Positions 26,765-37,868 of a stretch of DNA of 64,000 nt are shown one piece after another. The notes beneath the pieces are model-generated. The model saw only the letters and a program-made list of their open reading frames with translations, was not told the DNA's origin and did not search any database. This DNA is from Citrus sinensis (lineage: Eukaryota; Streptophyta; Magnoliopsida; Sapindales; Rutaceae). The DNA is taken from the NCBI RefSeq assembly GCF_022201045.2, contig NC_068557.1:32837501-32901500 (forward strand), given 5' to 3'. The position numbers and the translations under genes are program-made. Positions within the stretch are counted from its first letter, which is position 1. Each line of letters begins with the position of its first letter.

Positions 26765-27614
26765 ATGAAGGTATGTCTTCTTAATTTCTTTAATTGTTCG
26801 ATCGCTGTATATGACCGTAGTTAATGTAATGTCAATGCATGTATGCACTAATTATTAACTGATATTATTAATAATTACATATAATATTGCAGCAGAAGAT
26901 TGTGATGAAGGTACAGATGAATTGCCAAAAGTGTCGGACACAGGCGCTCAAGCACGTCGCTGATGCAGATGGTAAGTAAGTACCGTGGTAATTTGGATGG
27001 AGCAAAACCGTTACTCTCGAAAAATTTGAATCGGATCGGCGGTTAGATTCAGTTTTAAAAAAATTAAAATAATTAAATGGCTTGTATAAAAACAATCAAA
27101 AACCCACAAAATAGAAAGGAATTTACGGTTTAAAATTGAAAAAAAAAAATCAAACTTAGTCGTTGAATTATACATTTTATGTACAAATTATCGGTTCAAT
27201 TTGATTCTGAACCAATGCAACTCGTGCCCACTGTTAAGTAGTAATTCTATGCTAATTATTTATTAAATTAATTAGGTAGATATATCAATAAAAATGTATA
27301 CGTATCATATCCTACCATACCATATCATATGATTTTGTAAAATTAATTCGTTGATTGAGTTCCAGGTTTGTTTAGCTAGCATGCGTGCTGTAGATGCAGA
27401 ACTAATTAACTATTAGCTAATGGGAATTAATGAACAATGATTAATTTGAATTAATTAATTAATGTGCGCAGGTGTGGACTTTGTGGGATTAGAAGGATCA
27501 GAGAAAGATAAAGTGGTAGTGATTGGAGAGGGGGTTGACGCTGTCGAGTTGGCTGCTGGCTTGAGGAAGAAGGTTGGCCACACCGACCTCATCAGCGTTG
27601 CAGAGATCAAATAA
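26765..27614 (+). CDS. Small heavy-metal-associated (HMA) domain protein, HIPP-like without CaaX
   Basis: Three exons: 26765-26770 (just ATG AAG), 26893-26971 and 27472-27614, giving ~75 residues. The product is a single HMA/Atx1-like beta-alpha-beta-beta-alpha-beta domain: 'KIVMKVQMNCQKCRTQALK' carries the metal-binding MxCxxC, followed by 'VDFVGLEGSEKDKVVVIGEG' and 'VDAVELAAGLRKKVGHTDLI', ending SVAEIK. By family knowledge such proteins bind Cu, Zn or Cd and some are effector targets in immunity. It lacks the Pro-rich tail and the C-terminal isoprenylation CaaX of classical HIPPs, so it is probably soluble. The second exon acceptor is a tandem CAGCAG, so one Gln may be included or skipped. 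The two-codon first exon makes automated prediction prone to miss the true start. Confidence 0.85.
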
Positions 27615-28013
27615 ATGTTATTCAACTACATAATTGTTAACCCAACCTCATGGCTTGAATGAATGAATCGTGGGTCATTGATATCATTCTTCAACATTTC
27701 CGCCGTTGTCGTTTTGATTTATTAATTAATACCTACTAATGTAGACTGTAGTAGTAACTAATTAAATTAGCAAACTTAACAATTTTATGATTCTCTGATC
27801 ACCATTGCCGTCGCCGCGTATATTTATTCATGTTCATTTTCTATTTTCTTTGAAAGAAGCTACTATATACATTTCATATATTTATATAAGGTCACACAAA
27901 TATTCTATGATGAAGTGAAGCCAATATTGCTCTTGAATTAATTAATAATATTCATTCATATGATAAATCTTTAAATAATTAGTAAAGTCTTTTCACATTT
28001 ATTAATTCAATAA
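27615..28013. other. 3' flank of the HMA-domain gene
   Basis: About 400 AT-rich bases including the probable 3' UTR. Nothing else was recognised. Confidence 0.4.
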
Positions 28014-28751
28014 ATATATTTTAGGGTAAATATCCTTTGACCACTTAATGTTTCTCACTTTATAAAAAATACACCATTTTTTTTTTGTTGCAACTATTTA
28101 CTTGAATTTTACAAAGTGTATTACTTTTTCACTTTTCCATTAACACTATTACATAATTTGACAAAATACTAAAAAAATGACTATTTTACTCCTGAGCGTC
28201 AAAAGACTATGTATTGATTATTATTTTGGATATTTTTTGAATTTATTGTTATTTTGGATTAATATGAGCTTACTGTATACTCTTAAGTTTCATAACTAGT
28301 TTTATGTTGTTATTTTCGATTGAAGGAGCAAACTATGATGTTCAAGATCTCTCATAACTAATTTTATAGTTATTTTGAATGTATTTTGGATAATTACGAC
28401 TGTTTCTGTTAGTGATTTATTATTGTTAAATATTTTTTATTGTTATCAAAGATATGTTACTCAAGATGGATTAGGTAATCAAGAGTTCTTGATTTATATT
28501 GTAAATGAGCTAGAATTAGCCGGGGGACTTATTTTGGTGATTCTATGTCTTTGGATTAGCAAATTAATGAGTTTATATAGATAATTTTGAAACCGTCATT
28601 GGGATTGGTCCCAATAGCTACAAAATGAAATCTATTTTGTCATTTAGCTATGATATAATTTAGAGGTAAAATAATTATTTTATCAGTATTCTTTAACAAT
28701 GTTAATAGATGTTGACGCAGATTTCTGGGTCAACTAGAGAATTAATTTATA

Positions 28752-29426
28752 GGAAAATTTACACTCATCCACCTGTTTGTTTTGTATTTTTTAAAAATAC
28801 ACAAATATTTTTTTTTTGCAGCGCGCCACCTGAAGTTTGTTTTTTGTTGCATTCATCCACTTCCGTCAAAATTTCGTTAGTGGATTTAACGGAATGTTAA
28901 CGAAATGACCTTTTTACCCCTCAAAATTATAATTTAACCCAAAATAAATAGAAATTGGAGATAAATTGGATGGATTTAATTTTTTTCAAAGGTGGATGCT
29001 AGAAATTGGAGGAAAATAGTGTTTGTTGCTTGCTAAATTTAGAAAATTTGTATTTATTTTTTTGAAAGACAAAAAAATAAATACAAATTTTCTAAATTTA
29101 GCAAGTAATAAACACTATTTTTCTCTAAAAAAATAAATACAAATTTTTTAAATTTAGCAAGCAACAAACATTATTTTCTTCCAATTTCTAGCATCCACCT
29201 TTGAAAAAAATTAAATCCATCTAATTTATCTCTAATTTCTATTTATTTTGGGTTAAATTATAATTTTGAAGGGTAAAAAGGTCATTCCGTTAAATTCACT
29301 AACGGAAATTAGACGGAAGTGGACGAATGCAACAAAAAGTAAACTTCAGGTGGCGCGCTGAAAAAAAAAGTGTTTGTGTATTTTTGAAAAAGGCAAAACA
29401 AACAGGTGGACGGTTGTAAATTTTCC
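28752..29426. mobile_element. Fold-back Mutator-type MITE (copy 1), nested
   Basis: 675-bp element with perfect 9-bp target duplication 'taatttata' (28743-28751, 29427-29435). The two halves are inverted copies of each other almost to the centre: 'gcgcgccacctgaagttt' on the left, 'aaacttcaggtggcgcgc' on the right, and a central stem around 'aatttagaaaatttgtattt'. It is the same family as 54472-55144. It is inserted into the larger element 28024-30325 and so is younger than it. Confidence 0.85.
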
Positions 29427-29879
29427 TAATTTATATGTGGGCGATATAATAAAAAGACACAAAGAATTAACGTGGTTCAGCCTTTAACCTACGTCCACGG
29501 GCGAAGAAAGATAAATATTTTATTAAGATCACATTTACAACTCAACTCTCTCTCTTTTTGCTATTTTTTTTCGGTGCCTTACACTATGAGAGGCCTCTAC
29601 TTTCATACTATTCTATAGATAAAATCATTTTCTAACTTAAACTCTATCTAACTCTCCTCAATCCTCTAGGATTTTAATTATAGAATATTTATACCTTTTT
29701 ACGGGTTGTATCCATGTCAGACTCTATTTAATTTGCTTATGGACCAATTAATGTCCTACTATTGTCGACTTTTTATTTTGTTGGGGCTTGATTCAACGAC
29801 AACTCTTCTATTTAGACTTGGCTTTTCATGTGCGGCCCATAATTTAAAATTGGGTCAAGGGCCCCCATGGACCCATTAG

Positions 29880-30110
29880 ATTTGTCATCTTCCACTCTTG
29901 GGCCCCATTCCTGGGGACCATAGTTCTACTGCTCCCCATTTTTTGGGGAGCATAATTCCTACTCTTCATTTTTGGGAAAGCATGGTTCTGCTGTTCCCCA
30001 TCCTTAGGGGAGCATGGTTCTATTGCTCCCCATTCTTGAGAAAGCATGTTGCTCCCCATTCTTAGGAGAGCATGGTTCTGCTGCTCCTTACTTTTGGACA
30101 GTATAATTCC
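29880..30110. repeat. Minisatellite of ~30-37-bp units ('gctccccattcttgggg agcatggttctg')
   Basis: Five to six imperfect tandem units built on 'ctgctccccatt' + 't(t/c)ttggggagcat' + 'ggttcta'. Each unit is itself a partial palindrome (ctcccca/tggggag), so single-stranded DNA could form serial hairpins. It lies within the outer Mutator-type element. Confidence 0.7.
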
Positions 30111-30335
30111 TACTCTTTATTCCTATGAAAGTATCACTTTTGTCTTCCTGACTATGTAGGTGCATCACTTTTTACTTTATTGATTATTTTATTTTTTTTT
30201 ATAACAATAGAATAGTAAAAAAGTGATATTTTTTAAATTTTAGGTAAATAGCTGTAAAAAATAAAAAAAAAATTGATGTACTTTTAATAAAATGCGAAAT
30301 ATCAAATGATCGGTGGATATTTAACATATATTTTA

Positions 30336-31005
30336 TGATTACTGAATGCATAATCAATGGCGATGGCAAAACTAAACTAATCAAAGGCAAGGTAGAGGTG
30401 GGTAGGTCCTCTCCCAATTAAAAATTAGGTAGGGGCAGGCATCTCCCTCTTTGGTTTCTGGATGGAGCAAATATGTCTCAAACCTTTGTAAGGATAGAAA
30501 TTTGAACTGTGATTTAAGTTACTTATTCTAGACAATTATAAATATCAATAAATTTCTATATCAATACTTATCATTAACTCTAAAAGCAAAGGGAAAAAAA
30601 AAAAAAAGGGAGGAGGAGGAGGGGCAGGCAGAGGCTGTTGGCACCGCAGGCAGCGCCGTGCTAATCCATAATGATGTTACGTACTTTCATGGACCAGGAG
30701 CAAGGAGTTATAAAGTAAAAGGCCGAGCCCAGGCTCATTTCGTGTAGTCAGATGCATAGATAATAGATAAGATTTTGCCTCGGCGGGGTCTCTGTCAAAC
30801 TCGAAACACATGGCCTCGCGTGACACTACATACCAGCACCGCCAATATAAATTCCCATGTTTTTCTATCCACTAGCTCCACGTATGTACAGTGCAACAGT
30901 AAATCCGTCCAGTGTCTGCCATATGGAGCTGCCTACGCCTAATTCTCTTCTGTCTCGCTGCTCCTCCCAAATCAAAAATCAAGAACAAAGCAAAGTTGCT
31001 AAGCC
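30336..31005. other. Promoter/5' region of the phosphofructokinase gene
   Basis: Includes a purine-rich run at 30590-30640 and GC-richer sequence from 30640 onward, with 'atataaat' near 30845-30851 as a possible TATA element. An ATG at 30923 opens a ~36-codon frame that ends at 31031-31033, a potential uORF. No separate gene is evident. Confidence 0.4.
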
Positions 31006-33208
31006 ATGGCTCTTTCAAAATCCAAACGAGAAGTAGAAGAAGAAGCCAGTAATAATAATAATCTGGGCACAGCAGGGGAACCCAACAGAAACACCAACAG
31101 CCCATCAAAATATCATTCTCTCCTGTTAACCTTAAAAAAGTGCCACACTTAACGGACTACCTTCAGCTTGAAAACCTCAAAACTTACACCAACCCGCTTG
31201 ATCAAAATCGTTTCTTTCACCCTTCTCACGGTTTCTACGTATCACCTTCAGACGTGATTCTACGTCAGATTGTTTACGACCTTTCTTCTGCTTGTGGAGC
31301 CTTCTCTGATTCCGATCCCCGTGTCCACGTGGCATACCATAGAGCTGGTCCACGTAAGCAGATCTTCTTTGAACCCAAAAACACTCGGGCTGCTATTGTT
31401 ACCTGTGGCGGACTTTGTCCTGGGTTGAATACTGTTATAAGGGAGTTGGTGGTGGGCTTGTGGGAATTGTATGGAGTTAGGCAAATTTTGGGAATACAAG
31501 CTGGCTACAGAGGGTTTTATTCAACTACAAGAAACCCCCTTGTGTTGAACCCCAAGATGGTTCGTGGATGGCATAAGCTTGGAGGCACTGTCCTTGAAAC
31601 CTCTAGGGGTGGCTTTGATCTCCATCAAATTGTTGATGCTATTCAAACCAACGCCTTTAATCAGGTCACCGTTTTTCTGTCTCTGAACATTTCATCTCTC
31701 ATTTTTCCCTGGATGTTTAACTGCCCTTTCTAATTCTACCATTCTGGAATATTGCAGCACCAAGCAAGCATATTATTATTTATTTCTTCCTTTCGTTAAT
31801 TGCATTCTATAGATTGGATGATTCTAATATTCTAGTGATTTTATTTCAATTCCAACTTTTGTGGTTTGTAATCAATAATAACTAAGATACTTCATCACTT
31901 GAGAAAGTCCAAATGATGGTATGATCTAGAGTGAGGTGAACATGAAGGATGATCACTGTTGTTTGTAATGTATCTCAAAGATGTGAAGGGTTAGTTCTGA
32001 ATGAATTTTATTATAGGCTTATGAAATTATCAAAATGATGTTGAAATGATAGAGTTTATTGTCTCAAGTATTGGTGAATTTCCTTCTCCTGTGTCTTTCG
32101 GTTCCATCTTCATCTTGCCTACAGCCTATGGGTACTCTAGACCAGATTACATGGTTTTCTTACTGCTTTAGTTCCTCTTTTGGCCTGCCATCTGTTAGGT
32201 GTGATATTCAGACCTTCCTCCAATCTCACTTTCTTCAGGTCTTGAAATGTTCTAGAATGTATGAACCAGCAAATTTTAATTTGTTGTATTTCTGCCATTC
32301 AAACCCTGGTCCCCTAAATTGTATGCTAGAAGGCTACTGTTTATTGCACTTGTTATTCAACTCAACATCTCCATACATATGAGCAGGTGTACATCATAGG
32401 TGGAGATGGCACAATGCGTGGGGCTGTAGAAATTTTTGATGAAATTCAACGCAGAAAAATAAATGTTGGAGTTGTTGGAATTCCAAAAACAGTTGACAAT
32501 GATGTGGGCATTATTGATCGATCATTTGGATTTCAGACAGCAGTAGAAATGGCTCAACAGGCAATCAGTGCAGCTCACGTTGAGGCAGAGAGTGCGGTTA
32601 ATGGTATTGGCCTGGTGAAGCTAATGGGTCGGAGCACAGGGCACATAGCCCTCCATGCTACATTGAGCAGCCGCGATGTAGATTGCTGTCTTATTCCGGA
32701 AATGGAATTTTACTTAGAAGGAAAGGGAGGGCTGGTTGAATTCCTGGATAATCGACTAAAAGAGAATGGGCATGCGGTGTTGGTTGTTGCTGAGGGAGCA
32801 GGACAGAATATGATTCCGAGAACTGCTGCCCAGACAGAAGAGAGGGATGAATCTGGAAACCTGGTTTTTTTAGATGTTGGTAGCTGGTTGAAGACAGAGC
32901 TGAAGAAATGGTGGGCTAGAGACCACCCGGGCAAGTTGTTTACAGTAAAGTACATAGATCCTACATACATGATACGTGCTGTTCCAGCAAATGCTACAGA
33001 TAACTTATATTGCACACTTCTTGCACACTCAGCTATACATGGTGTTATGGCAGGGTACACCGGGTTTGTAAGTGGTCCTATAAATGGCAACTATGCTTAT
33101 ATTCCATTGGAAGATGTGGCACAAGCTACGAACGCAGTTAACACGAAGGACCACAAATGGGCATGGGTCAGAACTGTCACCAATCAGCCAGATTTTGTCA
33201 AGAGCTAA
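31006..33208 (+). CDS. ATP-dependent 6-phosphofructokinase (plant PFK2-like); 5' frame disrupted
   Basis: Cytosolic glycolytic enzyme, fructose-6-phosphate + ATP to fructose-1,6-bisphosphate. Two exons: to 31664 and 32387-33208. Seen: '[16 protein letters not shown]', '[20 protein letters not shown]' (nucleotide loop), '[12 protein letters not shown]', '[11 protein letters not shown]' (Gly after Asp marks the ATP- rather than PPi-type), catalytic '[17 protein letters not shown]', '[11 protein letters not shown]', '[14 protein letters not shown]', ending 'TNQPDFVKS'. The order and wording match Arabidopsis PFK2, and no plastid transit peptide is seen. Oddity: the best-context ATG (31006, aagccATGGC) is in a different frame from the conserved sequence and reaches a stop at 31147-31149. 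The conserved frame is open only from 31062 and has no ATG before the conserved region. A one-base change near the A6 run at 31134-31139 would explain this, either as sequence error or a damaged allele. The family call is safe; the N-terminus is not. Confidence 0.85.
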
Positions 33209-35254
33209 ATGTTTGAGCTATACCATATTTAACGAGGATCTTCACCAAGATCTAGTGGTTTCTTTTATACATGCATCTGAATTTATTTTTCTAAAAATTT
33301 CCGGTGCAATTACTTGTTTGTACTTCACAGAAAGTTTGATGCTAAACTGGGAGATTCCCGGGCTCTTCTTTCTTTAATTCTAGCGTGAATTTGATTGCCA
33401 CTCTATATATATGAGGATTTAGTTGAAACAAACAGCAGAGTAGGAAATGAGCGGAGCGGCTGTCATGGTTGAAATATGTCAACAATTTTTGCTATATATA
33501 GAGGCTTCTTGTCACAGCCGAGCCAACCAAGCAAGAACATAGCAGTCGAAAAGTAAATGCTTGACCCTTTTTTTTCCCCCTTTATAATTCATTTTTATGA
33601 TTGATCATTTTCATTTATATCTCGTATCGTGACCGCTGCCTGCCAATGAAAATGAATAGCATCATTGACATTGCACGCTCATTTTGTGATAGAATTAATT
33701 AATGACATTTATTTCATTCATTCTAGTATTTGTAGTGAGCTTGGTGGTGGTGTGGTGTGACATTAATTAAGATGAAATAAATGTCAAATGCTTTTGTTAA
33801 CATAATCAATAGGGGTTGATCATGTTTAAATCTTGTTTTCAAAGAATGAATGATTAGATTTCCCACTGAGACTGGGGGTCAATCAATAAAAACAATGCAT
33901 AACAAATGATATCATGTGCTCTATGAATCTTTGCAAGTAATACGTGCCGGTGAAAGATTGAGCAAACAAGCACCAGCAAATGGTCAACATGTGCGGAGTA
34001 CATCTGAAATCTATTTTCAGGAATCCTCAGCAAAGGTAAAAAGTAGGTGAGGGAAAAAAAGGGTTTCTTTGGTTAGCGAGAGGAATAATAATCAACAAAG
34101 TTACAAAGACCTTTGGCTAATTTCGCTGTGCCTGCTCTTTTTTTTTTTTTTTTCATTTATTTAGGAAAAAGAAAAACAAAGATAGAAAGCAGATTGTGAT
34201 TGGTATTTGCTGGGAATCATCATCTCCTCGCTAATTAAATACGTGGACCCTAAAACAAAGCCTCTAATTTTACAAGTTTGAAAAGCTAAAAGCAAACAAC
34301 TAGATAAGCACATAAAGTGAAAGATTGAAAGCGCAAAGTAGATGCGATGACCCACTTCCAATCCCAAATAGGAACTGCCTTGGCAGATAGTGATGCATAC
34401 AGAAGAAAACATTATATATTTTGGCGAAATCCAGAAAAATCAAATGCCGATGAGTTTGGTGCTGCTAGTGCTACAAAAAGTCGGTAGAGGAGTCGGCACA
34501 GGCGCAAAGCGTAAATGCCATGCCACAAGGTGACGGACGTTAGTCAAATTTTCACGCGAATGTCGGTTTATTAGTTAATTGTTACGTGATAAAAATAAAT
34601 TAAAACATGCACCAAGCATCACCTCTTTAAAATTTTTTACAACAGTATTAATATAACTAAATAATACATGTATGTATAACATATATAATTAATTTTAATA
34701 TAGTATAATAATTTTACAAGATAAATACATACATATCATAATGTTATTTATTTATTGTGTGACTCGTACTTTTCATGTATTTTAAAATTTCTTCACCTCA
34801 TTTCATTTGTGTTGTTTGTTTTCAGTACAAAGAAAAAGAAAAGGATAACAATTCTGCCGTGGGAAAAAGAAATAAAGAGAATAATAATACCCTGTCTTAA
34901 AGAAAATACGATCAATAATGAAGTGAACTGGAAAGTGATAAGGCCAAGATTTTGAAAAATGAAAGAACTCCCACTGAGGGAGGCACACTGCAATGTAAAT
35001 GAAAATGAGCCATTTAACCCGGTACCTGGAGGCTGGAGCTGCAGCGAAGAGGGTACTTCAGTCATTGCAAATACGATTAAATCATGAAAATATCAATTAA
35101 CAATGCCATTGCCATTTGGTAGCAACCTCCACTTTACTCTTTTAGCGGTTATTACACCGTTCCTTACTTTTTATTATTTTGTTTTTTGTTTTTTTAATTA
35201 AATCGGCCACATTATTCCAATTTGTGATGCCGATTGGCATGAAATGAAAGATAC

Positions 35255-35256
<2 letters not shown>
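33209..35256. other. Intergenic region between phosphofructokinase and glucanase genes
   Basis: About 2 kb. The first ~200 bases are the phosphofructokinase 3' UTR. A TATA-like 'ctatatataga' at 33492-33502 followed by GC-richer sequence looks promoter-like, but no convincing frame follows. Several short inverted repeats occur (for example 'tgacatttatttcat' with 'atgaaataaatgtca' near 33704 and 33775). No gene is called. Confidence 0.4.

Positions 35257-35287
<31 letters not shown>
35257..35287. repeat. (CT)n microsatellite in glucanase 5' region
   Basis: About 15 CT units ending ~100 bases before the glucanase start codon. In plants, CT/GA tracts at this position can be bound by BPC/GAGA-binding factors. 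That role is inference. Confidence 0.85.
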
Positions 35288-35291
<4 letters not shown>

Positions 35292-35308
35292 TCACTGGAA
35301 GTGCTCTA

Positions 35309-35324
35309 ATGAATGAATGAATGA
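35309..35324 (+). promoter_or_regulatory. (ATGA)n tract making tandem minimal upstream ORFs
   Basis: The tract contains ATGs at 35309, 35313, 35317 and 35321. The first three each encode Met-Asn-Glu and then stop. The fourth opens a frame that runs in phase into the glucanase, adding 23 residues before the ATG at 35390. This is seen directly; the effect on translation is inference. Confidence 0.7.
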
Positions 35325-35389
35325 ATAAAGTAGCAAGCAATTGCAGCGCGGAGTCGCCATTCTTGTTTTTTGATTTTGAGCTAGAAAAA

Positions 35390-37868
35390 ATGCCACAAGC
35401 AAATAGGAGGAATAGGAGGATTAGTAGTACTAGTACTAGTGCAAGTGCAACTTCAATTATTGTGATTACAACAACGTTACTGCTATCATTCTCACTTCCA
35501 ATGACAGAATCAGCAATAGGAGTGAACTGGGGATCAGTCTCCTCCCACAAGTTGAAGCCATCCACAGTGGTGGATCTATTGAAAGATAACAAGATACAGA
35601 AAGTGAAGCTTTTTGATGCGGACCCAGATGCGTTAGTTGCTTTAATGAGGAGTGGGATTCAGGTGATGGTTGGTATCCCAAATGAGATGTTGGCTACACT
35701 CTCTTCTTCCACTGCTGCTTCTGATTTGTGGGTTCGCCAGAATGTCTCCAGATACCTCGTTAAAGGTGGTGCTGATATTAGGTACAGCAGTATATTTAAT
35801 ATCTTTCCGCTCCTCCCTCCCTCCCTCCCTCTCCATCTTTCTTTTCGTTTTAGCTACAAAATAAAATTTAAAAAAAAAAAAGCTGATATATTTTTTGAAA
35901 TGATTTGCTGCTTGGTGCTTACTTGCAGTTTTCTGGGGATTATCTACTAGTAAGGTTTCTATACTAAACATATCCAAGTTCTTTCTTGATAACCAAAATC
36001 TGAGTCACTTCAAAAAAGTTTTATCGAATGGTTTGGTGATTTTATCCCTATACTGTAGGTTAGACCAACAAGCATGAGTCCAATTTGTTATTTGTAACCC
36101 AAAAACAAAAAAAAAAAAAAAAAACTGAAGGAAAGCTATGTGGGGAGAAATCCCACAAACGAATAGCTTGAGTTAGATGCTCTAAAAGTAAGGGAGAAAA
36201 AAAAAAAAAAAAAAAAGGAGAGTGAGTCCAATTTGTTATTTCAACTTTAATGTATATGAAAACTTATTATCTTATTGTACCCGCATGTGCTTCGATTTTC
36301 AACAATTCATGACCTCTTTAAGCCAATTTGTTCTGAGCTTGTGCTGGTGTTTCTGTTGAAATGAGTTTGTGTTTGAAATAGAGAGAGGGCAATTTTAATT
36401 GAAAAGGTGGTAGTAGTTTTTTGGATGCATAATGTATCAATGTTTGCAGGACTTCTGTCAAATTTCATGGGAGGTTAATGATACAAATAGACATCTGATC
36501 AGGTTTCTCATATTTTTCCTGATTTAGTTGAAGAATCTACTTCTAAAATCTTTTCGATCTAGGAGCAATATAGGTCTGAGTGCCTTAATAGCTGCCCCCT
36601 CCTCTTTTATTGTAAGAGCCCATCAATAGGCAAAAGAAACTGGTACCTTTTTTGCAAAAATCAGATGCAAAAACTTAACAGTGCTGAGACTACTTCAAAT
36701 AAGCTTGAAATTTCTGTATATATCAAGTAGTCAAGATTTCTAACACGCTGTTCTATTCTTATCATGCAACAACAGGTATATTGCTGTAGGAAATGAGCCA
36801 TTTCTCACAAGTTATGCAGGGCAATTCCAGTCCTATGTTGTCCCTGCTCTCCTCAATCTACAACAGTCCTTGGCTAAAGCAAATCTTGCTGGTTATGTAA
36901 AGTTGGTTGTCCCTTGCAATGCTGATGCATACGAGTCTTCTCTTCCTTCTCAAGGGGCATTTCGTCCTGAATTAACACAAATTATGACTCAACTTGTTTC
37001 GTTCCTCAACTCAAATGGTTCCCCATTTATAGTCAATATCTACCCGTTTCTTAGCCTCTACGGGAACTCAGATTTTCCTGAAGACTATGCATTCTTTGAG
37101 GGTACTAGCCATCCTGTTACAGATGGACCAAATGTTTATTCCAATGCATTTGATGGAAATTTTGACACTTTAGTTGCAGCACTCAGCAAGCTTGGATATG
37201 GTCAGATGCCTATAGTCATTGGGGAGGTGGGTTGGCCAACGGATGGAACCATCAGTGCTAACCTCACCGCAGCAAGGACTTTCAACCAGGGCCTGATTAA
37301 TCACGTTCTGAGTAACAAAGGAACCCCTCTTAGGCCGGGTGCCCCTTCCATGGATATTTATCTTTTCAGTTTACTTGATGAAGGGGCCAAGAGCATACTT
37401 CCGGGAAACTTTGAGAGACATTGGGGCATTTTCTCCTTTGATGGGCAAGCTAAATATCCACTAAACCTTGGCTTGGGCAACAAGGTATTAAAGAATGCAA
37501 GGAACGTCCAGTATCTCCCATCACGATGGTGTGTGGCAAATCCATCTCAGGATCTGTCTGATGTGGCAAACCACATTAAGCTTGCTTGTAGTGTTGCAGA
37601 TTGCACAACACTCAACTATGGGGGATCATGCAATGGAATTGGAGCGAAGGGGAACATCTCTTATGCATTCAACAGTTATTATCAGCTACAAATGCAGAAT
37701 GAAAAAAGCTGTAATTTTGATGGGCTTGGTATGGTCACTTTCTTGGACCCATCGGTTGGTGAGTGTAGGTTTCCTGTCGGTGTGACCAATACTAACTCAT
37801 CCGGTTTTAGAACACATAATAGATGGAGCGTGATTTGCTTTCTGCTTGTATGGTTCTTTATAATGTGA
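35390..37868 (+). CDS. Glucan endo-1,3-beta-glucosidase (GH17 + X8/CBM43), GPI-anchored type
   Basis: Two exons, 35390-35781 and 36776-37868, give ~494 residues. There is an Arg-rich n-region and hydrophobic signal segment ('SIIVITTTLLLSFSLPM') cut near TESA. The GH17 barrel begins 'IGVNWGSVSSHKLKP', with the acid/base Glu in 'YIAVGNEPF' and the nucleophile Glu in 'IVIGEVGWPTDG'; 'DIYLFSLLDEGAKS' is also typical. An X8 domain follows ('RWCVANPSQDLSDVANHIKL' to 'GECRFPVG') with six Cys, then a Ser/Asn-rich spacer and hydrophobic tail 'WSVICFLLVWFFIM' expected to be replaced by a GPI anchor. By family knowledge it hydrolyses callose at the wall or plasmodesmata (At4g31140/At5g58090 type). An in-frame ATG at 35321 could extend the N-terminus; 35390 is preferred because it gives a normal signal peptide. 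The intron contains poly-A tracts and a (CTCC)n run. Confidence 0.93.

Larger units (their letters stand above)
28024..30325. mobile_element. Mutator-type element, 2.3 kb, carrying nested insertions
   Basis: Left end 'gggtaaatatcctttgacca' and right end 'gatcggtggatatttaac' are inverted, with ~110 bases of diverged inverted homology behind each end. A perfect 10-bp direct repeat 'atatatttta' flanks the whole unit (28014-28023, 30326-30335), typical of MULEs. No transposase was seen. The interior holds a second Mutator-type element (28752-29426), a short-period minisatellite, and sequence around 28715-28751 plus 29436-29530 ('aacgtggttcagcc', 'cctacgtccacgggcg') that is reminiscent of plant LTRs and may be an older LTR fossil fragment. 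Confidence 0.75.

Noticed and set aside
29844-30059. 71-codon minus-strand frame with repeated peptide
   Set aside because: It is only the translation of the minisatellite units.
33660-33800. Possible microRNA hairpin from inverted 15-mers
   Set aside because: Arms are short, ~55 bases apart, and the paired length is too small for a plant miRNA precursor; no known miRNA sequence recognised.
35212-35977. Minus-strand frames of 71-126 codons
   Set aside because: Antisense to the glucanase first exon and intron, partly encoded by the (CT)n tract.
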